Assembly: GCA_947483545.1 (NCBI GenBank)
Contig: CANKNP010000049.1
Location: forward strand, 1-19,744
Length of the DNA: 19,744 bases
Origin: Deltaproteobacteria bacterium
GTDB lineage: Bacteria > Myxococcota > UBA796 > SXON01
Direction of reading: 5' to 3'
This document shows, one piece after another, positions 1 through 6,608 of the stretch. Made by a program: the position numbers and the translations under genes. Each line of letters starts with the position of its first letter. Position 1 is the first letter of the stretch. The notes under the pieces are model-generated. The model did not search any database. It saw nothing but the letters and a program-made list of their open reading frames with translations, and had not been told where the DNA came from.

Positions 1-1575
1 CCCCGCCACCCCCAACCCCGCCCCCTCGATCACCCCCGAGGCGGCCCCGTTCGTGCCGGTGTGCTCGAACGCCACTTCAAGCCCCGGACGCTCTTGCATC
101 AAAAGCGCCAGGAACGAAGCCGCCACCTGGTGCGGCAACACCCGACAGCTCACCGCCCAGGCCAGCACCACCCCCTCGCGAATCACGACAGCGTGTACGA
201 TCCCGTGGTCCGCGATCCGGTCCCGGCACCAACCGACGAACACTTCGTCTCCGGCTCTCGGCTCGGGCCGGCAGCCGTTGAGCACCAGCTGGTGGGTGCG
301 GTGCAGCAGCTCACGCACCCGCGGAGCATCTGCCGGACGTGCAGGTCGAAGCCCCACTTCGATGTTCAAACCCAGGAGAAATGGCACCAACGCGTCGTTC
401 GATACACGTGATACATCGGCGCGGCTCTTGTAGCTCTCCTGGCGTTGCATTGCGGTCGTTGTGATCTCCCAGGGGTTGAAGCGCACGCCGTGTATCAATG
501 TGTCACGAAATGCCGACACGGGGCCCTCGACCACCAGGACTTCCGGCGCGTTCTGCACCACCTCCGCTCGCTCGAAGGCGGAGTCGTCCAGGAACGCCAG
601 CGTGTCGAGCCCCACGCCCAGTGCCCCGGCGATGCTGCGACACATCTCCGACTTGGCGCCGTGTCCCGCCTCCACGACGACGAAGTCCCCAAGGCCAAGC
701 GCGAGCCGATCCAGCAGCTCGGCATGTCCGCCCGGCGCACCTTCCGGGTAGACGAACTCGTAGTCTCCGAGAGCGCCCGACTCTCGGACAGGCCGCTTTC
801 GAAGCTGCGCCATCACCACCGCCGGGTCGTTCCGCGTCGCCAGAGCGAGCACGATGCCACGTCGCTGACACAGCCGTAAGGCCTCGTGAAGCCCGCGATT
901 CAAGCGCCACCAGCCGACGATTGGCGCGTGTCGCACGGCCTCTCCATCGGGCAGCCAAGCGGGGTTCCGGTCGTGAAAATCGTCTTCGGTGATACGTCCA
1001 TGTATCAATGTATCATCGAGATCCACCACGATACATTTGATACATCTGGTCCGCCGAATCGCCAGCAGCGTGGCGATCCAGCCCGCTTCAAGCTCCGGTC
1101 CGCGGGGGTCATCGGCCTCTCCGTGGCCCATGCCGAAGCGCACATCGTCGAGGCGGACGCCCTCCCTTGCCCAAAGGCCGGCGACGTCCAGGACCCGGTC
1201 GGGCTTGGTGACCGCTTCCAATTCGCGTAGCACTGCGAGAAGTGACCGACTCTCTGGGGTCGTGACGAGCCCAAAGGCGCCGGGCGTGGGCCTCCGCACG
1301 CCCCGGAACACCACGGGGAGATCAACGAGGGCAGCGGCGACGGCCCGCAGCGGCTCAAGGTCCAGCGCGGGCCTGTGCCCGGTCACCGCCGCAGTCGTGA
1401 GCGGGGCGATCACGTCGAATCCGTAGAGGTCGCAGTAGACGAGGGTTGGCCGGAGGGAGTGGGCCAGGGAGACGTCGTTCCAAGCGGTGACGGCGGCGGT
1501 GTGCCCGAGCGCGCGGAGGGCGACCGCGACGCGCTCCAATCCACACCCGCCCATCAACAGGACGTCCACGGTCAT
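1..1575 (-). CDS. FkbH-like HAD-family protein with C-terminal GNAT domain (partial, 3' end beyond window)
   Basis: The frame is open for 525 codons from an ATG at 1575 to the window edge with no stop, so the C-terminus is missing. Seen: an N-terminal region (about 1-175), then an FkbH-type HAD core with motif I VVDLDDTLIHG (183-193; Asp185/Asp187), motif II LATRND (245-250), Lys308 and motif IV LDTLAFLDDSAFERAEV (323-339). A GNAT-like domain starts near 400 (HRTHQL, VSCRVLPHQV). Known: FkbH proteins take a glyceryl unit from 1,3-bisphosphoglycerate, dephosphorylate it and load it on an acyl carrier protein. Relatives also sit in polysaccharide loci. The start overlaps the oxygenase stop (ATGA), so translation is probably coupled. 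Odd: RTHQL replaces the usual RTNQF, and the gene contains most of the window's TGATACAT-type sites. No carrier protein is visible here, so the substrate is unknown. Confidence 0.85.
   Translation of the reverse strand, partial: MTVDVLLMGGCGLERVAVALRALGHTAAVTAWNDVSLAHSLRPTLVYCDLYGFDVIAPLTTAAVTGHRPALDLEPLRAVAAALVDLPVVFRGVRRPTPGAFGLVTTPESRSLLAVLRELEAVTKPDRVLDVAGLWAREGVRLDDVRFGMGHGEADDPRGPELEAGWIATLLAIRRTRCIKCIVVDLDDTLIHGRITEDDFHDRNPAWLPDGEAVRHAPIVGWWRLNRGLHEALRLCQRRGIVLALATRNDPAVVMAQLRKRPVRESGALGDYEFVYPEGAPGGHAELLDRLALGLGDFVVVEAGHGAKSEMCRSIAGALGVGLDTLAFLDDSAFERAEVVQNAPEVLVVEGPVSAFRDTLIHGVRFNPWEITTTAMQRQESYKSRADVSRVSNDALVPFLLGLNIEVGLRPARPADAPRVRELLHRTHQLVLNGCRPEPRAGDEVFVGWCRDRIADHGIVHAVVIREGVVLAWAVSCRVLPHQVAASFLALLMQERPGLEVAFEHTGTNGAASGVIEGAGLGVAG
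401..505. repeat. Two paired TGATACAT-type sites inside the FkbH-like gene
   Basis: GATACAC at 401-407 is followed by TGATACAT at 409-416. GTGTATCA at 490-497 is followed by ATGTGTCA at 498-505. Each is a direct pair of near-identical 8-mers spaced 8-9 bases apart. They are AT-rich against a GC-rich coding background and use codons (GTA, TCA, ACA, ATA) that are otherwise rare here. Confidence 0.6.
990..1045. repeat. Cluster of five TGATACAT-type sites inside the FkbH-like gene
   Basis: TGATACGT (990-997) faces ATGTATCA (1000-1007) as an inverted pair. A second ATGTATCA (1008-1015) directly follows, and GATACAT (1030-1036) with TGATACAT (1038-1045) form a further direct pair. The cluster lies over the HAD motif I codons. 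The sites are read in different frames, so the conserved signal is in the DNA rather than the peptide. Confidence 0.65.
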
Positions 1576-2477
1576 TGGCGGCAATACCAGCCGGTCCACG
1601 AGAGCCGAACGCCGCGGAGGACGGGCTCGACGGCGTGGAAGGACAACGCGTGCGGGGCGAACAGCAGGAGGTTTCCGAGGTGCGGGAGCCAGCGCTCGCG
1701 GACCTCAAAGCCGGCGGCAGTGGGAGTGCCGAACGCGATGGCGCCGCCGTTCTCAGCGCGCCAGTCGGGGGTCAGCCCCAGGCTGAAGGTGATCTGGTAG
1801 CGCCGGCCGTCGGGGTGGACGCCCATATGGTCGCCGGGTGCCATCCTCCAGGTGTTGGCGACGATCCCGCCGAGGGGGTCGAGGTCGAACACCCAGGCGA
1901 TGGCGCTGCGGACGGCGGGGTGATCCATGACGTCGCCGGCACCGCCCGACGTCCAGGGGGCGCGATCGGCGTGCACCAGGGGGGTGTCCAACCGGTGGAA
2001 CGTCAGGGGGATCGCGGCAAGTTGGGCGGCAGCCTGGGGGCTCAGGAACCCGTCGAGGGCGAGCGCCTCGCCGCCGGAGAGCCGGGCCTCTCGAAGCTGA
2101 CGCCAGGGCTCAAACGCCCGCCACCGCGGATCGATCTCCGGGGGAAAATCATCCCGAAGTGGTGGCGTCACTTCGGGATGATGATGTGACAATTCTGAGG
2201 GGCTCAGTTTTGTTCTGTCGGGGCGGGAGAGTACGGAGCCTTTGGTGCTGCCGGATGAGGGGGGTTCAACCTCCGCCACCGGCACACGCGCCGCCAAGAT
2301 CTGCCCCCGGATGCGCTGCGCGACGGGTCCTTCCAACAGCATCGCAGACGTGAGCCGCGCGCCTAACGACTCTGATACATTTAATGTATCAAGCTCATTC
2401 GCCTCGGCAGCGGTCAACGTTGTGACGCGGTCCAACAGCGGATCGTAGAGGGCCTGCCCCCCGTCCGGCCGGTCCAC
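1572..2477 (-). CDS. 2-oxoglutarate/Fe(II)-dependent oxygenase (prolyl 4-hydroxylase-like)
   Basis: A 301-residue protein starting at GTG 2477. The C-terminal half has the double-stranded beta-helix signature: GVHPDGRRYQITFSLGL with the HxD iron ligands His221/Asp223, the distal ligand His281 in LSFHAVEPV, and Arg291 in RLSWTGWY suited to binding 2-oxoglutarate. Known: such enzymes hydroxylate prolyl or other residues and small molecules. The substrate here is not evident. Residues 1-70 (with LYDPLLDRVTTLT) are a separate short domain, joined by a low-complexity linker (about 71-115). That linker is encoded by DNA with a 14-bp perfect hairpin and lower GC. The gap to the membrane protein upstream is 25 bases, and the stop overlaps the FkbH-like start. 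The only start further upstream before an in-frame stop is a CTG at 2501, and the Shine-Dalgarno is weak, so the N-terminus is less certain than the fold. Confidence 0.85.
   Translation of the reverse strand: MDRPDGGQALYDPLLDRVTTLTAAEANELDTLNVSESLGARLTSAMLLEGPVAQRIRGQILAARVPVAEVEPPSSGSTKGSVLSRPDRTKLSPSELSHHHPEVTPPLRDDFPPEIDPRWRAFEPWRQLREARLSGGEALALDGFLSPQAAAQLAAIPLTFHRLDTPLVHADRAPWTSGGAGDVMDHPAVRSAIAWVFDLDPLGGIVANTWRMAPGDHMGVHPDGRRYQITFSLGLTPDWRAENGGAIAFGTPTAAGFEVRERWLPHLGNLLLFAPHALSFHAVEPVLRGVRLSWTGWYCRQ
2148..2182. repeat. Perfect 14-bp inverted repeat inside the oxygenase gene
   Basis: ATCATCCCGAAGTG (2148-2161) and its exact reverse complement (2169-2182) flank a 7-base loop. On the coding (minus) strand the hairpin is followed by TTTT, so it looks like an intrinsic terminator, yet it lies within the reading frame and encodes the linker HHHPEVTPPLRDD. 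A small second stem, CTGAG-GGG-CTCAG followed by TTTT (2195-2211, plus orientation), lies beside it. Confidence 0.75.
2373..2391. repeat. 19-bp palindrome TGATACATTTAATGTATCA
   Basis: A perfect palindrome (9-bp arms around one central base) made of the same 8-mer found in the FkbH-like gene. It lies in the early coding region of the oxygenase (codons for LDTLNVSES). Its form, TGATACA-N5-TGTATCA, resembles a dimeric regulator's operator, but I cannot assign a regulator. Confidence 0.65.
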
Positions 2478-2502
2478 CCGGAGGATCTCAGCCCGGAGCA
2501 GG

Positions 2503-3405
2503 TCAGCGCCCGCCGGAGAAGAACACGAGGCCGATCACCACGGGGATGAACAGCAGCAGCACCCCGCCGAAGATCGCGACCACGATCCCGATCGCGCAGC
2601 CCATCGCCTTCTTGCGGGAGCTTCGGGCGTCCGCCTCCAGCGCGCTCTCCTCGACCACCTCTCCAGGGTTCGGCGCCCGGTCCACCGCCCCCGCGAGCTT
2701 CTCCAGCGCATCTGCCCATTTCTGTACGTTTTCGGGTGTCATCTCGTCGATCGGCGTGTACCGGGACGTCACCATCACGGACGCCGGCATCACCGACACA
2801 CTTCGTAGCTCGCCCCCGCTCACAGTCTCTGAGAGCGTGCGGATGCCATCCCGCGCGTCCGCATCACGCAGCAGCTCCCGCGACCACGCGGCGTCTGCCG
2901 CGAGCACCGTCACGCCCAGGTCTGGCGCCTCGAAGGTCGTCCGCCCCGCGAGCCCACCCACCATGTTGGACAGCGTCCCCGGCATCGCAAACCCCGTCCG
3001 CGTCCGCCCGTTGCACCCGAGGTAGATCTCCAGCGTGGGCCCCTTGTTGAACCAGGCGTCAAACTGCCGACCGCTCAAGGTGCCGTGGTACTGCCGCCCA
3101 ATCAGCAGCCACCCGGAGGAGGTCGGGTTCTTCAGCGGGAGCGACAAGAACGCGGCGCCGAGCTGCTGGCCGATCCGCCAGCGATTCCAGAGGCCCCAGC
3201 AGATGATCGCGCCGATCACTGCGCCGAAGCCAAGCAGGAACGCGGCCCCGAACGCGAGCGGCTGCACCGACTTCGGGGCGAAGGAGGCGGCGAGCCCGGA
3301 GCAGACGACCACGCTCAAGACCGCGACCGTGGCGAGGAGCTGGGCCAGGCACCCCCGCATTTGCCCGCTGAACCAGTTGCGCGCGAGGCGGCCGCCGACG
3401 CTCAT
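2503..3405 (-). CDS. Membrane protein of unknown function, three predicted transmembrane helices
   Basis: A 300-residue protein whose family I do not recognise. Hydrophobic segments lie at about 18-41, 48-74 and 267-296. The long middle part (about 75-265) is soluble and mixed alpha/beta in character (YHGTLSGRQFDAWFNKGPTLEIYL), and a Lys/Arg pair precedes the last helix. This suggests two N-terminal helices, a large globular domain and a C-terminal anchor. I chose ATG 3405 over a start 37 codons upstream because it overlaps the BtpA stop as ATGA and has GGAG seven bases upstream; the extra upstream residues would be Gly/Arg-rich low complexity. It sits mid-operon between btpA-like and oxygenase genes, which gives no clear role. 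Confidence 0.8.
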   Translation of the reverse strand: MSVGGRLARNWFSGQMRGCLAQLLATVAVLSVVVCSGLAASFAPKSVQPLAFGAAFLLGFGAVIGAIICWGLWNRWRIGQQLGAAFLSLPLKNPTSSGWLLIGRQYHGTLSGRQFDAWFNKGPTLEIYLGCNGRTRTGFAMPGTLSNMVGGLAGRTTFEAPDLGVTVLAADAAWSRELLRDADARDGIRTLSETVSGGELRSVSVMPASVMVTSRYTPIDEMTPENVQKWADALEKLAGAVDRAPNPGEVVEESALEADARSSRKKAMGCAIGIVVAIFGGVLLLFIPVVIGLVFFSGGR

Positions 3406-4172
3406 CGGACCGCTCCCCGCACCCGCGCCGCCCGCCCGCGATCGAGCGGCCGCCGAAGGTCCCCCTCCTCGTGGACCACCGTCCCCACGATCGCCCCGTC
3501 CGCGATCTCCGCCCACATCGGTAGGGTCTCAGCCGTCACCCCGCTCCCCAGCCAGATCGGCGTGCCTGGCACCGCCTCCCGCACCCTTCGCACCCGCACC
3601 GGGTCCGCCGCCGCCCCCGTCCCCGTCCCCGTGACGATCAACACATCCGCCCCGCCCCGCTTCGCCGTGTCGGACGCCACCCCCCCAACCTCCATCGGCG
3701 CCAACGGTACCGCGTGCTTCACCAACACATCGGCGGCGATGCGCACACGCTCTGCACCCAGCTCGCGTCGGTATCGCAGCGTGTGGTGGGCATCCCCCTG
3801 CAGCACGCCCTGGTCTGTCAGCATCGCGCCGGTATGAACATTCACGCGCACAAAATCCGCCCCGGCAGCGGCCGCGACGCCCAGGGCCCCGCGTGCGTCG
3901 TTTCGCAGCAGGTTGATACCAATCTGCAGCGTGTGTCGGCTTCGGATCTCGGCGGCCAACACCGCGACAAACGCGACCACGTGCGGATCGACCGGCCCCG
4001 CTGGGAAAGGCGCATCTCCGAAGTTCTCCAAAATCACGCCGTCAAACCCCTCGCCGGCCAACACCTCGGCGTCGGCCAGCGCACGCGCCCGAACCGCGGC
4101 AAACCCGAGCGACGCGACCGGGCCGGCCGGGAGCGCGAGCAGGTGCGCGACGCCGAGCAACGTGAACGTCAC
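3402..4172 (-). CDS. BtpA/SgcQ family protein (TIM-barrel type)
   Basis: A 256-residue, full-length member of the BtpA family. Seen: the family-typical start VAHLLALPAGP, then ADAEVLAGEGFDGVILENFGDAPF, the signature LLRNDARGALGVAAAAGADFVRVNVHTGAMLTDQGV, and ADVLVKHAVPL. Known: cyanobacterial BtpA is needed for photosystem I stability, but the family is widespread in non-phototrophs, including SgcQ in a sugar-utilisation locus, and its activity there is not settled. Nothing here suggests phototrophy. The GTG start overlaps the serC stop by four bases (GTGA), and the stop overlaps the next gene's ATG. It therefore sits in a translationally coupled string behind the serine genes. The C-terminal tail is Arg-rich. 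Confidence 0.88.
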   Translation of the reverse strand: MTFTLLGVAHLLALPAGPVASLGFAAVRARALADAEVLAGEGFDGVILENFGDAPFPAGPVDPHVVAFVAVLAAEIRSRHTLQIGINLLRNDARGALGVAAAAGADFVRVNVHTGAMLTDQGVLQGDAHHTLRYRRELGAERVRIAADVLVKHAVPLAPMEVGGVASDTAKRGGADVLIVTGTGTGAAADPVRVRRVREAVPGTPIWLGSGVTAETLPMWAEIADGAIVGTVVHEEGDLRRPLDRGRAARVRGAVR

Positions 4173-5272
4173 CCGTTCTTCGCTTCAAAGTCCCGCATGA
4201 ACCCGACCAGCACCTCCACGCTCTCAAGCGGCAGCGCGTTGTACAGGCTCGCCCGAATGCCGCCCACGGAGCGGTGGCCCTTGAGCCCTTCCAGCCCCGC
4301 GGCCTTGCCCTCTTTGACCAGCAGATCTTCAAGCGTCTCGTTGGGCAAACGCCAGGTGACGTTCATGCACGAACGCGAGCCGCGAGCCGCGTGGGGCTGC
4401 CAGAAGCCGGTGCGGTCCAGCTCGTTGTACAAGAGCGCCGCCTTCTCCTTGTTGCGGGCGATGGCGCCTTGCAAGCCGCCGTTGGCCTCCATCCACGCGA
4501 ACACACGCTCCAACACGAAGATGCCAAAACAATTGGGCGTGTTGTAGAGCGAGCCCTCTTTGATCTGCACATTGTAGTCGAGCATGGCGGGCAACCCCTT
4601 CGGGATGCGGGCCATGGCCCAGGGCGAGAGGATGGCCAGCACAATGCCCGAGGGCCCAAGGTTCTTCTGCGCGCCGGCGTACACCATCGCGTGCCGGGAA
4701 ATGTCCACCGGAACGCCGCCGATATTGGACGACAGATCTCCGACGAGGGGTTTCCCCTGGCTGTCGGGGTGATGGTGGTACATCGTCCCGTAGATCGTGT
4801 TGTTGCTGGTGTAGTGCAGGTACTGCGCCGAATCTCGGACGGTGTAGTCGCCGTCGTTGGGCACAGACTTGAAATTGTTCGGCGCGTCATCCCAGATGGC
4901 TTTGGCATCGCCGAGGCGGCTCGCCTCTTTGATCGCCTTCTGGGACCAGGTGCCGGTCACCAGAAAATCGGCCGCGCCCTTTTGGCCGTCCACGGGGATC
5001 AGGAAGTTGAGCGCGGTCATGTAGAATTGAAGGCTCGCGCCGCCCTGTAGAAAAACAACCGCGTAGTCGTCCGGTACGGAGAGCACCCGCCGGACGCGGG
5101 CGACCGCGCTGTCCACCACGGCCTGAAAGGTCTTGGAGCGGTGCGAGATCTCCAAGAGGCCAACGCCGGATCCGCCGAGGTTTGGGAGCGCGTCGCGGAC
5201 CTCCTCGACGACGGAGAGCGGCAGCACGGCGGGGCCGGCGGTGAAGTTGTGAATGCGACCGTAGTTCGACAT
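4169..5272 (-). CDS. serC: Phosphoserine aminotransferase
   Basis: A 367-residue, full-length class V aminotransferase. It converts 3-phosphohydroxypyruvate and glutamate to phosphoserine in the cytosol, the second step of serine synthesis, and can also serve pyridoxal phosphate synthesis. Seen: the N-terminal NFTAGPAVLP, LEISHRSKTF, FLQGGASLQF (phosphate-loop region), SNNTIYGT, and the PLP-lysine motif AGAQKNLGPSG with Lys203. The C-terminal part has GGIRASLYNALPLESVEVL, which matches the family's substrate-binding end. The ATG at 5272 has GAGG eight bases upstream. The gene lies 15 bases after serA, so the two enzymes acting in sequence are co-transcribed. Confidence 0.96.
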   Translation of the reverse strand: MSNYGRIHNFTAGPAVLPLSVVEEVRDALPNLGGSGVGLLEISHRSKTFQAVVDSAVARVRRVLSVPDDYAVVFLQGGASLQFYMTALNFLIPVDGQKGAADFLVTGTWSQKAIKEASRLGDAKAIWDDAPNNFKSVPNDGDYTVRDSAQYLHYTSNNTIYGTMYHHHPDSQGKPLVGDLSSNIGGVPVDISRHAMVYAGAQKNLGPSGIVLAILSPWAMARIPKGLPAMLDYNVQIKEGSLYNTPNCFGIFVLERVFAWMEANGGLQGAIARNKEKAALLYNELDRTGFWQPHAARGSRSCMNVTWRLPNETLEDLLVKEGKAAGLEGLKGHRSVGGIRASLYNALPLESVEVLVGFMRDFEAKNG

Positions 5273-5287
5273 GAGGGGCCTCGGGGT

Positions 5288-6490
5288 TCAGAGCACGACT
5301 TGGGAGACAGAGAAGATGTCCGCGTCCGCACGGAGCTTTTGGAGCGCGTTTTCGGAGAGGTCGCCGACGATGCTGATGCGGGCGCAGGCGGCGTGACCGC
5401 CAGAGAACACAATGTTCTGCATGTCCTCGATGTTGATGTTCGCCTCCCGAAGGTAGGAGAACACCCGGGCCAGGACCCCGACCCGGTCGGCGTGTCGGAC
5501 GACCAACTGGTGGTTGGCGGGCGTGCGCGTCGCGAGGTTCACGCAATTTGGGATCGTCGCACCGTCGCGGTAGGCCTGCGCGATGCGCAGGACTTCGTAG
5601 CCGACAGCCTCCTCGGCTTCATCGGTCGAGGCGCCGATGTGGTGCGTGCCGTAGACATTGGGGTGGTCCACGATGGAATGGGCATATTCGGCTTGACCGA
5701 CGGCTGGCTCGTCGGGGAACACATCGAGCCCGGCCCGAAGGCTTTTTTCCTGGATCGCACGCAGGAGCGCGTCGTGGTCCACGACCTCTGGGCGGGCGGC
5801 GTTGAGGAAGAACGCGCCGCGCTTCATCGACGCGAACACCGACTCGCCGATGCGACCGCGCGTCTCCTTGGCGAGCGCGAGGTGGATGCTGACGGCGTCG
5901 GCGTTCGCGACCGCCTCTTCGATCGAACCGGCGCGCGTGACGCCCATCGCGGCGGCCCTGGCCTCCGTCAAGCTCGGCGACCACGCCACGATGCGCATCG
6001 CGAACGCTCGGGCGCGGGTGATGACCTCCTGGCCGATCTGGCCGGTGCCGATCACCGCGAGCGTTCGACCGGCCAATCCCCGCGCGACCCCGAAGGACTT
6101 CTTGTCCCAGCGGTGCGCCCGCAGCGCGACGGCGTTGTCCACGATGCGGCGGTCCAGGTTGACGAGGTGCCCGATGACCAGCTCGGCGACTGCGATGGCG
6201 TTCTTTCCTGGGCAGTTCGCGACGTATACGCCACGCCGGGAACACGTCGCCAGGTCGATGGTGTTCACGCCCGCGCCGGCGCGCACGACGAGCGCCAGAC
6301 TGCCCCCGGCCTCGACCTGCGCGGTCTGCACCTTGGTGGAGCGCACAATCACCACCTCTGGATCCAGCTCGACGATGCGCGCCGTCAGGCTGTCGCCATC
6401 GGCCTTGGCATCGACCGTGACGATCGCGCCGAGGTCTTGGAGCCGTCCGGGGACGAAGGGGGCGAGCTTGTCGGCGATGAGGATGCGCAC
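5288..6490 (-). CDS. serA: D-3-phosphoglycerate dehydrogenase with C-terminal ACT domain
   Basis: A 400-residue protein that oxidises 3-phosphoglycerate to 3-phosphohydroxypyruvate with NAD, the first step of serine synthesis. Seen: the N-terminal substrate region with VVRAGAGVNTID (Arg70), nucleotide-binding VIGTGQIGQEV (147-156), the catalytic region NAARPEVVD, DVFPDEP, and HHIGAST with the catalytic His. A C-terminal ACT domain (about 325-400, HADRVGVLARVFSYLREANI) is the usual site for serine feedback. I chose GTG 6490 because GGAGG lies five bases upstream and the product starts at the family's normal N-terminus. A frame extension to 6586 adds only non-homologous residues. It is the first gene of the minus-strand run that continues to the left edge, with serC 15 bases downstream. 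Confidence 0.95.
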   Translation of the reverse strand: MRILIADKLAPFVPGRLQDLGAIVTVDAKADGDSLTARIVELDPEVVIVRSTKVQTAQVEAGGSLALVVRAGAGVNTIDLATCSRRGVYVANCPGKNAIAVAELVIGHLVNLDRRIVDNAVALRAHRWDKKSFGVARGLAGRTLAVIGTGQIGQEVITRARAFAMRIVAWSPSLTEARAAAMGVTRAGSIEEAVANADAVSIHLALAKETRGRIGESVFASMKRGAFFLNAARPEVVDHDALLRAIQEKSLRAGLDVFPDEPAVGQAEYAHSIVDHPNVYGTHHIGASTDEAEEAVGYEVLRIAQAYRDGATIPNCVNLATRTPANHQLVVRHADRVGVLARVFSYLREANINIEDMQNIVFSGGHAACARISIVGDLSENALQKLRADADIFSVSQVVL

Positions 6491-6510
6491 GGGGACCTCC
6501 AGGGGGCTGG

Positions 6511-6516
6511 AGTATA
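6511..6516 (-). promoter_or_regulatory. Possible -10 element for the serA operon
   Basis: On the minus strand TATACT lies about 20 bases upstream of the serA GTG. No convincing -35 is visible at the right spacing, so this is a weak call. A start of transcription here would leave a short leader with the GGAGG site. Confidence 0.35.
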
Positions 6517-6566
6517 AGCCGAAGCCGGGCGCGGCTCGGGTGCGCTTCAGCGCAGTGCCCCGCTGG

Positions 6567-6587
6567 CGTGGGGGGCTTGCCCCCACG
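6567..6587. repeat. 8-bp stem inverted repeat in the serA/receptor divergent region
   Basis: CGTGGGGG and CCCCCACG flank the loop GCTTG within the 118-bp divergent intergenic region. It lies 22 bases before the receptor start codon. It could be an operator, an RNA hairpin in the receptor leader, or a copy of a dispersed palindromic repeat; the window holds only this copy. Confidence 0.5.
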
Positions 6588-6608
6588 AAGCAGGGTTACG
6601 GTAGCGCC

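Noticed and set aside
445..992. Several open frames on both strands (for example 445-879 plus and 503-958 minus)
   Set aside because: They overlap the continuous minus-strand FkbH-like frame, which has recognisable HAD and GNAT motifs. The alternatives are Arg/Ala/Pro-rich products of GC-rich antisense reading.
3402..4172. Evidence of phototrophy from the BtpA-family gene
   Set aside because: BtpA homologues are common in non-phototrophs, and no pigment or photosystem gene is present. The radical SAM protein lacks anything specific to chlorophyll synthesis enzymes that I can recognise.
5802..6608. N-terminal extension of the TonB-dependent receptor by up to 269 residues
   Set aside because: It would be read antisense through serA and would place the signal peptide in the interior of the protein. 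Starts at 6609 or 6555 fit a secreted receptor.
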